Notes under the pieces: generated by a model
Told to the model about the DNA's origin: nothing
Database searches by the model: none
What the model saw: only the letters and a program-made list of their open reading frames with translations
Part shown: one piece after another, positions 33,118 to 43,147 of the stretch
Layout of the letters: each line of letters begins with the position of its first letter
Numbering within the stretch: position 1 is the stretch's first letter
Position numbers and translations under genes: made by a program
Assembly (NCBI RefSeq): GCF_004569505.1
Contig: NZ_SPPK01000003.1
Location: forward strand, 1 to 64,000
Reading direction: 5' to 3'
Length of the DNA stretch: 64,000 nt
Source: Dysgonomonas mossii
GTDB lineage: Bacteria; Bacteroidota; Bacteroidia; Bacteroidales; Dysgonomonadaceae

Positions 33118-33153
33118 AAAAGCCTCAGATACTCGAAGATGAATACCTGAGGC
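33118..33153 (-). terminator. Terminator of the lipoprotein gene upstream of valS
   Basis: GCCTCAG (33122-33128) and CTGAGGC (33147-33153), extended inward by ATAC/GTAT-like pairs, followed on the minus strand by a T run. Confidence 0.7.
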
Positions 33154-33179
33154 GAACTGTAAATGTAGAAAAGTTATAA

Positions 33180-34097
33180 TTAATATGGTCTAATCTGTGA
33201 TTTTACATATTCGTAAGTTGTTTTACTGCCCCATATGCCCTCTAGTTCAGAATTGGGACGATATACAGACTCTTTAGCATAGTATTCGGAGTTGTATCTA
33301 TACATATTTTCTGCGAAAGGTGTTTCTTTGCCACCATGCACAACATATATTTCTCTTATATTATGAATACGTCCTTCGTTTCCGAAAAGAGCAATAAACA
33401 ACCATTGAGGGATATTCATATGTTTATATACTCCATTAAAGCTATCATATAAATATTTTTCTTCACTGGCATACCTATCATCCAATAGTGAGATATAGTT
33501 GTACTGCGAAACATCGCCTTTACTATTATACTTATATTCCTCTGTATAATTAATCGTATTTTCTTCAGGAGGGTTAGAAAACCTCACTTTATTATATTTT
33601 ACGGCTAAGCCCTTGGATAACTCGATAGTTTCTTTGAATTTTCCGTTCAGGGTAATTTCAATAAGATTATTTTTTTCGCTTTTTAGATCATATACTCGAG
33701 TTTCGGTATGTGTAGAATAGTCATTATCCTTAATCCAGCTTTTTATCACATCTGTTTGTGTAATACCTACTAGATCTGTTGAGCTAAGAGACTTCTCAGA
33801 TGTAGAATATACAGAATATTCCAATTTTCGGGAGATGCTGTATACTAATACATTTTTATCTGCTTTTTCGTTATTCAATCTACGATAAGTTTCCTTTAGT
33901 ATATTTACCGGACGGTCAGAATTATCATATTCAAAAGTTGTAATATGCGTATAATCATACTGAGGCTCGGCATCATAAGACTGCTCTGTTTTTATTGTTT
34001 TTGGCAATAAACTATTATCCCTTTCTATAGGCTCAGAAGTATCACATCCTGCAAAAAATATCAGGAAAAAAGAAGAAAGAAAAAATATCTTTTTCAT
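33180..34097 (-). CDS. Lipoprotein of unknown function
   Basis: About 305 residues using the ATG at 34097 (the frame opens 8 codons earlier at 34121, but MKKIFFLSSFFLIFFAGC is a clean lipoprotein signal from this Met, with the Cys of IFFAGC lipidated). The mature part begins with a Pro/Glu/Asp-rich linker, then contains repeated TYRRLNNEKADKN, EYKYNSKGDVSQYN and YLYDSFNGVYKH segments, like RHS/YD-type or DUF4595-type beta-strand repeats that report on polymer surfaces. No enzyme motif. Possibly outer-membrane anchored; function unknown. Confidence 0.6.
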   Translation of the reverse strand: MKKIFFLSSFFLIFFAGCDTSEPIERDNSLLPKTIKTEQSYDAEPQYDYTHITTFEYDNSDRPVNILKETYRRLNNEKADKNVLVYSISRKLEYSVYSTSEKSLSSTDLVGITQTDVIKSWIKDNDYSTHTETRVYDLKSEKNNLIEITLNGKFKETIELSKGLAVKYNKVRFSNPPEENTINYTEEYKYNSKGDVSQYNYISLLDDRYASEEKYLYDSFNGVYKHMNIPQWLFIALFGNEGRIHNIREIYVVHGGKETPFAENMYRYNSEYYAKESVYRPNSELEGIWGSKTTYEYVKSQIRPY

Positions 34098-34178
34098 AAT
34101 ATTGTAATTAAAGTTAATCATCTAATAAGATAGATGAATAACATGCATGATTTGTTGCGTCCTACAAAAATTATGAGC

Positions 34179-35210
34179 TTATTTCTCTCCTATCGAATCC
34201 CAGCCTTGCGCTTTTATTTCTATTTCTGCCCCATCACGGGTTTCAAGAATAAAGCTATTACCCTCTTTGGTGATATGACCGATCACATGTACTCCCTTTA
34301 TCTTCGATACTTTGTCGTGCATAAACAAAGGAACAGTAAACAACAATTCATAATCCTCTCCCCCATTCATTGCCACAGTAGTTACATTCATATTGAACTG
34401 TTCGGCCATCATGGCTGTCTGATAATCGATAGGAAGTCTTTCTTCATAGATATGACATCCTACATTACTTTGTTTGCAGATATGTTTCAGCTCGGAAGAT
34501 AATCCGTCTGAAATATCGATCATCGAAGTCGGCACAATCCCTTCTTCAGCAAGAAACTTCACAATATCTTTCCGTGCTTCAGGTTTCAATTGGCGTTCCA
34601 AAAGATACTCTTTTCCTGTAAAATCAGGTTGAAAATCGCTTTTCCCGTCGTATATGGCCTTTTCGCGTTCTAATAATTGAAGCCCCATAAATGCAGCACC
34701 CAAATCTCCTGAAACACAAACCAGATCTGTTTCTTTTGCTCCGTTACGATACACGATTTTCCCTTCTTCTCCTTCGCCGAGGCAAGTAATACTGATAGCC
34801 AAGCCGGTAAGCGAAGCAGAAGTATCGCCACCAACAAGATCTACGCCATATTCCTGACAAGCAAGGGCAAGACCATCATAAAATAATTCTAAATCTTCAA
34901 CAGAAAATCGCTTTGAAATACCCAACGATACGGTCACCTGTTTTGGTTGCCCGTTCATTGCATAAATGTCTGAAAAATTGACTATCGCTGATTTATATCC
35001 CAAGTGTTTCAGAGGAACATACATCAGATCGAAGTGAATACCTTCAAGCAGCAGATCGGTTGTTACGAGTGTCTTCTTATTTCCATACGACAAAACAGCA
35101 GCGTCGTCCCCTACCCCTTTTTCTGAACTTGAATTTTTTAGTTCTATATTTTTTGTCAGATGATCTATTAGACCAAATTCTCCTAGACTGGCAATTTCTG
35201 TTCTTTTCAT
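34179..35210 (-). CDS. thiL: Thiamine-monophosphate kinase ThiL
   Basis: 343 residues. EFGLIDHLTKNI at the N-terminus, GVGDDAAVLSYG (ATP/metal-binding Asp residues), TTDLLLEGIHFDL, INFSDIYAMNG-like segment and GGDTSASLTG are all ThiL landmarks of the PurM-like fold; MIDISDGLSSELKH and MNGGEDYELLF complete it. It phosphorylates thiamine monophosphate to the active pyrophosphate with ATP. It is upstream of the lipoprotein gene with an 81-base gap and divergent from the Fsr-type transporter. Confidence 0.92.
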   Translation of the reverse strand: MKRTEIASLGEFGLIDHLTKNIELKNSSSEKGVGDDAAVLSYGNKKTLVTTDLLLEGIHFDLMYVPLKHLGYKSAIVNFSDIYAMNGQPKQVTVSLGISKRFSVEDLELFYDGLALACQEYGVDLVGGDTSASLTGLAISITCLGEGEEGKIVYRNGAKETDLVCVSGDLGAAFMGLQLLEREKAIYDGKSDFQPDFTGKEYLLERQLKPEARKDIVKFLAEEGIVPTSMIDISDGLSSELKHICKQSNVGCHIYEERLPIDYQTAMMAEQFNMNVTTVAMNGGEDYELLFTVPLFMHDKVSKIKGVHVIGHITKEGNSFILETRDGAEIEIKAQGWDSIGEK

Positions 35211-35332
35211 TTATCTAAAAATTAATTGAATACAAAAATAGTCATTCTATCCTACAATGGCAGTAAAACAAACCGCCCTTTTTTATATATCAATATTTAA
35301 GTCTACATTTGCAGACTTTTACTCCATTTTTG

Positions 35333-36529
35333 ATGAAAACAACAACGCAAACAGGAACAGCTTTTGCTATACTTTCGATGTTGGCTGTATGCCATATGTT
35401 GAATGATATGCTGCAATCGATCATTTCGGCGGTATATCCCTTACTGAAAGATTCGCTATTGCTCAACTTTACTCAAATAGGGCTTATCACACTCGTCTTT
35501 CAGTTATCGTCCTCCATATTCCAGCCTGTAGTGGGGCTTATCACAGATAAACGACCTCAACCCTATTCTTTGCCGATAGGAATGGCATTTTCTATGATCG
35601 GAATCCTTTCACTTTCTTTTGCAGGAAGTTTTATTCATGTGTTGATCGCCGTATTTCTTACGGGACTTGGATCATCCATCTTCCATCCTGAAGCATCCCG
35701 CTTGGCCTATATGGCTTCGGGTGGAAAGACAGGATTAGCACAATCTATCTTTCAGGTAGGAGGAAATTTCGGATCATCCGTAGGCCCATTATTAGCCTTA
35801 TGGATAATTACACCATATGGTCAACAGAATATCAAGTGGCTGTCGCTTATAGCTCTTGTATGTATTGGTATTATGCTTGTTATAAGTAAATGGTATAAGA
35901 GCAATCTTTATAGACTTAAACCCGCCAAAAAAAATGATAGCTCTATAGAAAAACAGTCTGTATATTCTTCGGGCAAAGTAGCCTTTGCCATCACGATTCT
36001 ACTCATACTCATATTTTCAAAATATGTATATATGGCGAGCCTGAACAGTTATTATATGTTTTATTTGATCGATAAGTTTGGTGTTTCGGTAAAAGATGCA
36101 CAACTATTTTTGTTTGCATTCTTATTTGCTGTGGCACTTGGTACAATTATAGGAGGTCCTATAGGAGACCGTATCGGACGAAAATATGTAATTTGGGCAT
36201 CGATATTGGGTACAGCTCCTTTCGCTCTCATTATGCCTCATGTAGGGCTTGTATGGACATGCGTACTGAGCATCTTTATAGGATTTATACTTTCTTCTGC
36301 CTTTTCAGCGATTCTGGTATATGCACAAGAACTTGTTCCCGGAAAAGTAGGGTTAATTGGTGGTTTATTTTTCGGACTGGCATTTGGAATTGCCGGCATA
36401 GCATCTGCCATACTGGGAAAAATAGCGGACGAAACCAGCATACAGCATGTATATGATATCTGTGCTTATTTGCCTCTAATCGGACTTGTTGCAGCGTTTT
36501 TACCTAATACGAAGAAGGAAAAAGCTTAG
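35333..36529 (+). CDS. MFS efflux transporter, Fsr (fosmidomycin-resistance) type
   Basis: About 398 residues starting at ATG 35333; the frame opens at a TTG eight codons earlier. Twelve predicted membrane helices. AVCHMLNDMLQSIISAVYPLL and IGLITLVFQLSSSIFQPVVG near the N-terminus and GSSIFHPEASRLAYMASGGK are hallmarks of the Fsr branch of the major facilitator superfamily. Substrates of this branch include fosmidomycin and other drugs; actual substrate unknown. It overlaps the convergent transglutaminase gene by four bases. Confidence 0.85.
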   Translation: MKTTTQTGTAFAILSMLAVCHMLNDMLQSIISAVYPLLKDSLLLNFTQIGLITLVFQLSSSIFQPVVGLITDKRPQPYSLPIGMAFSMIGILSLSFAGSFIHVLIAVFLTGLGSSIFHPEASRLAYMASGGKTGLAQSIFQVGGNFGSSVGPLLALWIITPYGQQNIKWLSLIALVCIGIMLVISKWYKSNLYRLKPAKKNDSSIEKQSVYSSGKVAFAITILLILIFSKYVYMASLNSYYMFYLIDKFGVSVKDAQLFLFAFLFAVALGTIIGGPIGDRIGRKYVIWASILGTAPFALIMPHVGLVWTCVLSIFIGFILSSAFSAILVYAQELVPGKVGLIGGLFFGLAFGIAGIASAILGKIADETSIQHVYDICAYLPLIGLVAAFLPNTKKEKA

Positions 36530-37968
36530 TTCAAATATTCTACATCAATGTCCCAATTCCATTGGTTGAAATAGATATTTCCTCCCCACCATTCTAGTTC
36601 GCCTCGCTGAAAATCAACCGTTTCACTCCGAGGATATATTTTTTCAGGGAAAAGAGGCTGTGAGTAATCATCGTTTACGATCCAACGATATGCATCGATA
36701 CCATTGGCATAGAAATATTTAATATCGTCACTCATTTCTAAGTCTCGTCGACCAAAAGACTGGTCGACAGGTACCCAGCCTATACCCTCAAAATAAACCT
36801 CTGCCCAGTCATGTAAATTGAGCTCATTGGGATGCATCATAAATCCACTTTGCCATTTTGCCGGAATACCATTATAACGAGCAAGCGTAATGAAAAGTAA
36901 GGATACTTGCCCACAGTCTCCATGATGGTTTTCAATCACATACTCAGGTATATTCGGTATCGTAGAATATTCACGAGCACCTGCCCAAGGATAGTTATCA
37001 CTGATGAAGTCGAATATCTTCCTGACCTTCAGGTATGGATTCTTTTCATTCCCTATGATCCGGTCAGACAATCGTTTTATCTGATCAGTAAAAATTATAT
37101 GAGCCTCCCTCTCCGCAGTATATTCTTTATACAAATCTGAATTCGTATCATAATCCTTTATACTTTCAGGTTTTATATTGAACCACTCGGCAGCCGAAGC
37201 ATAAGAAAATTCGAATGAAAAGGTTAACGGCTTATCCTTTTCTGCTATTTTTTGCATATACAATGTCCGCTGAGCATAATCGGATGGGGATATAACATAG
37301 TTATTATCATTTACAGAGAGTAACTTTACGTCTGTCTGCCGACGATTATCTTCGCGCGGATAAGGCAGCCAACACCGCACCATTTCTCCGGCTGGAACAA
37401 CATTCTGCTTAAGGGTTACTCTATATTTTACTTTCATTTTCACAGGAGGCATTTGAGTGTTTCCTGTATTTTTCAAACCATCTACAACAGATGGTAAATG
37501 TGTTTTCAGTACATTCTGTAATTCATCTTTTTGGTTTCCGTCTATTTCCAATTTACGTTTTATCGCCTGTTTATTTATTCTGAATAGATTTGGAGCAGCT
37601 CTGCTCATATACTTTTTTTCTCCATTGATAATCATCGATTCGAGAGATTTCTCATTTTCCCACTCGGAGAGCATCTTATCATTTACATCGGGATAATATT
37701 TTTTAATGAACTCAACAACATCAGATTTGTTTTTCGAAAAATCTATCGCTATCCTATCAAGCACATCTTTCTTAAAATTCAGATTATAAATTTCCTCTGA
37801 CGATAAGCTGTTTTGAGCAATGTACAGGTCTATCATTTTTTTCGATTTGTCGAAGTTTCCCTTCGATATCTCAACATTTATCTGATTGATTGTCACTTGC
37901 TGCTGCGCATAAGATACAGTGGAAACACAAAAATATAGGATGATAATAGATATAATGTATGTTTTCAT
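36526..37968 (-). CDS. Secreted transglutaminase-domain protein
   Basis: 480 residues with signal peptide (MKTYIISIIILYFCVSTVSYAQ). The C-terminal half is a transglutaminase-like fold with the full triad: Cys in NHHGDCGQVSLLF, His in LNLHDWAEVYFE, Asp in VPVDQSFG. The N-terminal part (NKKMIDLYIAQNSLSSEEIYN) is helical, with a DUF-like beta domain following (KVKYRVTLKQNVVPAGEMVRCWLPYP). Bacterial members act as proteases or peptidases in the periplasm; the substrate is not known. Downstream of punA; convergent with the transporter. Confidence 0.85.
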   Translation of the reverse strand: MKTYIISIIILYFCVSTVSYAQQQVTINQINVEISKGNFDKSKKMIDLYIAQNSLSSEEIYNLNFKKDVLDRIAIDFSKNKSDVVEFIKKYYPDVNDKMLSEWENEKSLESMIINGEKKYMSRAAPNLFRINKQAIKRKLEIDGNQKDELQNVLKTHLPSVVDGLKNTGNTQMPPVKMKVKYRVTLKQNVVPAGEMVRCWLPYPREDNRRQTDVKLLSVNDNNYVISPSDYAQRTLYMQKIAEKDKPLTFSFEFSYASAAEWFNIKPESIKDYDTNSDLYKEYTAEREAHIIFTDQIKRLSDRIIGNEKNPYLKVRKIFDFISDNYPWAGAREYSTIPNIPEYVIENHHGDCGQVSLLFITLARYNGIPAKWQSGFMMHPNELNLHDWAEVYFEGIGWVPVDQSFGRRDLEMSDDIKYFYANGIDAYRWIVNDDYSQPLFPEKIYPRSETVDFQRGELEWWGGNIYFNQWNWDIDVEYLN

Positions 37969-38010
37969 AAGAAATGGATTTGAATAAAACCTACCTATAA
38001 AGATAAATAA

Positions 38011-38040
38011 AAAAGGATACAGAAATTCTGCATCCTTTAT
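38011..38040 (-). terminator. Terminator of punA
   Basis: AAAGGAT and ATCCTTT with inner AGAA/TTCT around 38011-38038, followed in the minus direction by a T run. Confidence 0.7.
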
Positions 38041-38061
38041 ATTTCTAACATTTTCAATTTG

Positions 38062-38877
38062 TTAATTCAGTCTCTTTATCACCTCTTGCATAATATAGGC
38101 CATCTTGGGTTGTGCTATTTTAGCGGCTTCCTGTACATCTTCGTGCGTCACCTCTACAATCTTTCCTATGATACCTATATCAGTGATTATAGAAAACGCC
38201 AGTACTTTCATTTTTGCGTGATTGGCAACAATTACTTCAGGTACTGTAGACATACCAACGGCATCGCCACCGATAATCTTAAACCAATTATATTCGGCAG
38301 GAGTTTCGAAAGTAGGGCCTTGTGTACCTATATAAACACCGTGCTGCAACTTAATATTATTTTCTTTGGCAATATTCATAGCCATCAGACGAAGTTCTTT
38401 GTTATACGCTTCGCTCATATCGGGAAAGCGAGTGCCAAGCTCTTTGTAATTCTTACCTCTTAATGGGTGTTCGGGAAATAAATTTATATGATCATCGATA
38501 AGCATGATATCGCCTATATCGAAGCTTCCATTCATTCCTCCCGCTGCATTTGATACAAACAAGTACTGAATACCCAATGCCTGAAAAACACGAATAGGGA
38601 ATGTTACCTCCTGCATAGTATAGCCTTCGTAGTAGTGAAATCTTCCTTGCATAGCCAATACGGGCTTTCCGCCAAGCTTTCCAAAAATAAGTTTTCCGCT
38701 ATGTCCTTCTACTGTAGAAAGTGGAAAATTAGGAATTTTTTCGTATGGTATTTCTTTCTTATCGCTTATTTCGTGCACTAATTCTCCCAAACCTGTGCCC
38801 AAAATAATAGCTATATTGGGTACAGTACCCACAACATTTTTTATAAACGATACTGTTTCGTATATTTTTTCTAGCAT
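38062..38877 (-). CDS. punA: Purine-nucleoside phosphorylase (PNP-I, PunA type)
   Basis: 271 residues. ILGTGLGELV (phosphate site Gly-rich loop), GHSGKLIFG and MQGRFHYYEGY (His/Arg in active site), VSNAAGGMN and GDAVGMSTVPEVIVANH (purine site) mark the trimeric PNP family. It splits inosine/guanosine with phosphate to base and ribose-1-phosphate. The start is 28 bases after the lpxK stop, so lpxK and punA are likely in one operon with sppA. Confidence 0.92.
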   Translation of the reverse strand: MLEKIYETVSFIKNVVGTVPNIAIILGTGLGELVHEISDKKEIPYEKIPNFPLSTVEGHSGKLIFGKLGGKPVLAMQGRFHYYEGYTMQEVTFPIRVFQALGIQYLFVSNAAGGMNGSFDIGDIMLIDDHINLFPEHPLRGKNYKELGTRFPDMSEAYNKELRLMAMNIAKENNIKLQHGVYIGTQGPTFETPAEYNWFKIIGGDAVGMSTVPEVIVANHAKMKVLAFSIITDIGIIGKIVEVTHEDVQEAAKIAQPKMAYIMQEVIKRLN

Positions 38878-38905
38878 ATATTTTATTTGTTATTCCTAAA
38901 ACAGT

Positions 38906-39991
38906 TTAGTTAAGTTTAAATCTACTGTCTTCTACGTGCTTTAATATTTTATCTTCAAAATCGTCTCCTTTGTCCATAAATGCAACTTCGATAGGAAGAT
39001 AATACAGATATTTTCTTATTTCTTCATCTATATCTTTCAAAACTAATCGGCTTGCATCTTTTTCTGTAACCAGAATTATTTTTTTCTCTGAACTTATATT
39101 TCTAAACTTATCGGAAATATACTTTATGTCCTTTGTCTTAAAATTATAATGATCAGGATATGTTATTGTTTCTATTTTACGGGTATACTCCGATAGTTTT
39201 TTTATTATCACTTTAGGCGAAGCTATACCTGTAGCCAATAAAACAGTCTTGTTTCGTAAGAATTCTAACGACCTGCTTTCTCCGCTATTGGGAAATACAG
39301 GTTTTAATTCTAAATAATCGAAAGTAGTAAAATAGAGACTTTGATATGGGAAAGGATTCACATCATGCAAAATAATGCGATAATCGATAGGCTGCAAGTC
39401 CCGAGGACATTTAGTTACGATTATCATATTTGCATCATCTATTTTTGAAAAAGGTTCTCGCAAACGTCCTGCAGGAAGCAAAGTATCTGCATATATAGGA
39501 CGATTGAAATCTGACAGGATAATTGTAAAAGATGGTTTTACATAACGGTGCTGAAAGGCATCATCCAATAAGATTATTTGAGGTGGGTTCTTTAGCGATA
39601 AAAGCTTTTTTATACCTCTACGCCTGTCTCCATCGACAGCTACGATAACATCCGGAAATTTGTTTTTTATTTGGAACGATTCGTCACCAATGTCTTTACT
39701 GGTCGTATTGTCGTCTGCAAGAACAAATCCTTTGGTTCTGCGCTTATATCCCCTGCTTAACACCCCTACCCTATATTTATCCTTCAACAAACGGATAACG
39801 TACTCGGTATGCGGAGTTTTTCCCGTACCTCCTACAGTGATATTTCCTATGCAGATAACAGGGATATCAAACTCTTCCTGCTTAAGTATTCCCCAATCGA
39901 AAAACTTATTTCTAAAAAATACAATCAGCCCGTACAACCATGAAAATGGTAGCAGCCATTTGTTGATATGCACGGGCTGTTGTTTTATCAT
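38906..39991 (-). CDS. lpxK: Tetraacyldisaccharide 4'-kinase LpxK
   Basis: 361 residues. N-terminal membrane-near segment (WLLPFSWLYGLIVFFRNKFFDW), Walker A VGGTGKTPHTEYV, DGDRRRGIKKLL and LLDDAFQHRYVKP, the conserved lipid A kinase motifs. It phosphorylates the 4' position of the disaccharide precursor, step 6 of lipid A synthesis, so the organism makes lipid A. Sandwiched between sppA (gap 16) and punA (gap 28). Confidence 0.92.
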   Translation of the reverse strand: MIKQQPVHINKWLLPFSWLYGLIVFFRNKFFDWGILKQEEFDIPVICIGNITVGGTGKTPHTEYVIRLLKDKYRVGVLSRGYKRRTKGFVLADDNTTSKDIGDESFQIKNKFPDVIVAVDGDRRRGIKKLLSLKNPPQIILLDDAFQHRYVKPSFTIILSDFNRPIYADTLLPAGRLREPFSKIDDANMIIVTKCPRDLQPIDYRIILHDVNPFPYQSLYFTTFDYLELKPVFPNSGESRSLEFLRNKTVLLATGIASPKVIIKKLSEYTRKIETITYPDHYNFKTKDIKYISDKFRNISSEKKIILVTEKDASRLVLKDIDEEIRKYLYYLPIEVAFMDKGDDFEDKILKHVEDSRFKLN

Positions 39992-40007
39992 TATATAGTT
40001 ACAATCT

Positions 40008-41762
40008 TTATCTTATGCTTATGTCATAAGGCATGCGAGCTTGAACAAAATCTTGTTCCTTTATCTCTTTTATAGTCTTGAATAATTCATAATCCTTACC
40101 AAGATATTCTTTCATTGCCTTTGTTGCAAATTCTTCTTTCTGGTTGGATAATAAACTTTCTAAAAAGTCAACTTTTTTAGGATAATCCTGCAAAGAATAA
40201 TCATCAAGTTTGGCAAGTTTCGCTGCTTCTTGTATCGCTGTATCTATATTTCCAAGAGCATCTACCAATCCTATCTTCAAGGCTTGATTACCTGTCCATA
40301 CCCTACCCTGAGCAATATGATCTAACGAATCTTTCGGTATATTACGTCCTTCTGAACAACGAGTTAAAAACAGGTCATAGCCATGCTCAATATATTGCTG
40401 CAATATTACTTTTTCCTCAGGTCTCATCGGGCGGGTAGCATCTCCAAAATCAGCAAATTTATTTGTTTTCACATTATCAAACGATAATCCTACCTTTTTA
40501 GTCAATCCCTCAAAATTTGGGAACATACCAAAAATACCGATTGATCCTGTCAATGTATTTGGTTGAGCAATAATTTTAGATGCATTACATGCAATATAAT
40601 AGCCTCCCGATGCGGCATAGTCTCCCATAGATACTACCACCGGTTTCTTTGCTTTCAGGTCGGTAATGGCTTTCCATATTTGTTCCGAAGCATAAGCACT
40701 TCCTCCGGGCGAATTGACACGGAAAACTACGGCTTTTACTTTATCGTTATCTTTTAATTTTTCAATTTCCTTCACATATCTCTTATCAGTTATACCATCT
40801 TTACCGGATCCATTGTTTATAGATCCTTCGGCATAAAGTATAGCAATAACATCTTTAGAATTACTTTCTTTTACAAATGGTACCGAGGTCATATCCTTGA
40901 TAGATGCCATTCTCACATCTTTCGCTTTTTCTACTTTAAGCAAATCTTTCAGATATTCTTTTACTTCTGTCTCATACATTAACGTATCCACAAGCCCATC
41001 ACTAACTGAAGCATTGGCTAATTTGAATGTTTGTAAAGAATCTGTCAGTTGGTTTATTTTATCTACTGATATTTTTCTCGAGTCTGATATTTCGGATGTA
41101 ATAGTAGACCATATATCGTTTATATATGCTGTAACCTGCTCTCTATTTGCATCACTCATTTTATCAAGCATAAAAGGCTCAACCGCAGATTTGAATGTAC
41201 CTACTTTAAATATCTGCATCTCGATACCTACTTTATCAAGCAACCCTTTGTAGAAAGTAGGTGAAGATGAAAGTCCATGCAAATCGAGATTACCCTGAGG
41301 GTTCATTATTACTTTGTCTGCTACTGACGATAAGTAATAGCATCCTTGTGAATAAACATCGGCATAAGCAATAATAAATTTTCCACTTTCTTTAAAGTCT
41401 GCTAACTGATCGCGTATTTCTTTCAACGAAGCATTAGAAGCAGCAAATGCACCGGCATTAATATAAATTCCCTTTATATTATCATTCTCCTTTGCTTTCT
41501 TTATAGATGAAAGAATATCATCCAATCCTATTTCTAAATCCGTATTTTGACCTATCAAGTCTAAAAACGAATTTGGTTCTACTCTTTCAGACAGAGTACC
41601 TTCAAGTTTCAATGTCAATACAGTATTATCTTTCAAATTATATTTATCAGATGAGCCGAAAGACATAGCGGCTATTATAAGAATAAATATAAAAATAAAA
41701 ATACCTATAACGATAGAACAGCCTACTATAGAGGCTAATAAACTCTTAAGAAAACCTTTCAT
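40008..41762 (-). CDS. sppA: Signal peptide peptidase SppA, 67K type
   Basis: 584 residues. One N-terminal membrane helix (IVGCSIVIGIFIFIFILIIAAM) anchors two tandem S49 protease domains, as in E. coli SppA. The C-terminal domain has GDYAASGGYYIACNA with the catalytic Ser; the Lys is in the N-terminal domain (KVGTFKSAVEPF), giving the Ser-Lys dyad. SppA degrades cleaved signal peptides in the membrane. It is the first gene left of the 643-base AT-rich gap proposed as an origin; transcription runs away from that gap. Confidence 0.92.
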   Translation of the reverse strand: MKGFLKSLLASIVGCSIVIGIFIFIFILIIAAMSFGSSDKYNLKDNTVLTLKLEGTLSERVEPNSFLDLIGQNTDLEIGLDDILSSIKKAKENDNIKGIYINAGAFAASNASLKEIRDQLADFKESGKFIIAYADVYSQGCYYLSSVADKVIMNPQGNLDLHGLSSSPTFYKGLLDKVGIEMQIFKVGTFKSAVEPFMLDKMSDANREQVTAYINDIWSTITSEISDSRKISVDKINQLTDSLQTFKLANASVSDGLVDTLMYETEVKEYLKDLLKVEKAKDVRMASIKDMTSVPFVKESNSKDVIAILYAEGSINNGSGKDGITDKRYVKEIEKLKDNDKVKAVVFRVNSPGGSAYASEQIWKAITDLKAKKPVVVSMGDYAASGGYYIACNASKIIAQPNTLTGSIGIFGMFPNFEGLTKKVGLSFDNVKTNKFADFGDATRPMRPEEKVILQQYIEHGYDLFLTRCSEGRNIPKDSLDHIAQGRVWTGNQALKIGLVDALGNIDTAIQEAAKLAKLDDYSLQDYPKKVDFLESLLSNQKEEFATKAMKEYLGKDYELFKTIKEIKEQDFVQARMPYDISIR

Positions 41763-42405
41763 CTTTTACATTATTATATTAATGAATAACAAAATTATAT
41801 ATTTATCTGTGAATATGCTACTTAAATTAGTATTTCTTATCAATTGTTTCTTATTCTTCATTTACATATTTCGATTATCAAAAAAGATTGTTGATAAACT
41901 GTTGATAACTGTTAATAGATTTTTAAAACAAAATCAATTGTTTTATGAAACTAAACAACATATATGAAATAAGTCGCAGATAACAATTAAAAATCACAGG
42001 CTTTTATCATTCTGCTATGAAAGGTTTATCAACAATTATTAATAGATTAAAAAATGAAAAATTATCAACAATCATAGTTATTAACATTGTTTTAATAAAG
42101 TTCATAATACGCTTTATATAAATAATTTGTATAATTTTACTCTGTTTAATAACTCACTTTTATAAGTGAATGAACTTTTAATATCGATATTTACAAGTAT
42201 TCTTCCAAAAAAGAATAAACACAATTAACAGTCTATTACAAACACAATGATTTTTTGTTAAGTTTAAATTAAAAATTAATAATATATATAATGTTTAATA
42301 AACTCCTTTTAGTTTTTAAATATATCCTTTTTATAATAGCATGTTGTTTTGTTACCAACTCCAATTGGTGCAATCGGGTAAATAATCAGATCACTTATAA
42401 TTGAG
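41763..42405. other. AT-rich gap with clustered DnaA-box-like sites, candidate oriC
   Basis: No ORF of note. TGTTGATAA (that is TTATCAACA on the minus strand) occurs at 41889-41897 and 41900-41908, and a related TGTTAATAG at 41910-41918, spaced about one helical turn. TTATCAACA occurs on the plus strand at 42026-42034 and 42062-42070. Near matches TTATCAATT and TTATCAAAA lie at about 41837 and 41876. All are one base from the DnaA consensus TTATCCACA. The flanking sequence is strongly AT-rich (for example 42100-42300), which would suit an unwinding element. Genes point away from this gap on both sides. Confidence 0.5.
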
Positions 42406-43146
42406 ATGAAAAAGAAATTTATTTATACCATTTTTGTTATATCTGTATTACTTAATTTGATATTGATACCATACATAGGATATAGGTTATACAAAGACAG
42501 ATTGAATAACGATATCTTTAAGCTAAATGCTTATGCATGGGCTAACAGTCAACTGAAAATACCTGAAGTTAATGAAAATAGGGTCGTGTTTATAGGGAAT
42601 TCTATCACTGAAAATTGGGTACATCTACGATACAAATTCTTTGTAGATAATAATTACGTATGCAGGGGAAAGGGTGGACAAACAAGTTCATTGATGCTTT
42701 TACGTTTTAGGCAAGATGTTATAGAATTGCATCCTAAAGTTGTTGTCATAAGCGCAGGTATAAATGATATAGCCGAGAAAACAGGTGAGTACGATCCTGT
42801 GTTTACGATGGATAATATAAAATCGATGGCCGAATTAGCTGATATGAATGACATAAAAGTAATATTAGTTTCTCTTCTGCCATGCAAAGGTCATGGATGG
42901 GAACCGATTAAGGATGTACCAGTGAAAATAGATGAACTGAATGAACGTATAAAAATTTATGCTGACGAGAAAGGTTATTACTATTTAGATTTGAATACTC
43001 CTATGCGGGATAGTGAAAACGGTATGATAAATAGTTATTCTCTTGATGGATTGCATCCTAACGAAGAAGGGTATAAAAAAATAATGGAACCTTTGGTACA
43101 AAAGGCTATTAATGAAGTTTTGAATAAAAATGATAAAAACGAATGA
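42406..43146 (+). CDS. SGNH/GDSL-family hydrolase, membrane-anchored copy
   Basis: 246 residues. An N-terminal membrane anchor (IYTIFVISVLLNLILIPYIGYRLY) is followed by an SGNH hydrolase: VFIGNSITENW (block I Ser), GKGGQTSSLMLLRF (block II Gly), ISAGINDIAEKTG (block III Asn) and DGLHPNEEGY (block V Asp/His). Enzymes of this fold deacylate lipids or acetylated sugars. Substrate unknown. A paralogue with a cleavable signal peptide lies at 43702, with an outer-membrane protein gene between, so the three may work together at the envelope. Confidence 0.88.
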   Translation: MKKKFIYTIFVISVLLNLILIPYIGYRLYKDRLNNDIFKLNAYAWANSQLKIPEVNENRVVFIGNSITENWVHLRYKFFVDNNYVCRGKGGQTSSLMLLRFRQDVIELHPKVVVISAGINDIAEKTGEYDPVFTMDNIKSMAELADMNDIKVILVSLLPCKGHGWEPIKDVPVKIDELNERIKIYADEKGYYYLDLNTPMRDSENGMINSYSLDGLHPNEEGYKKIMEPLVQKAINEVLNKNDKNE

Positions 43147-43147
43147 T

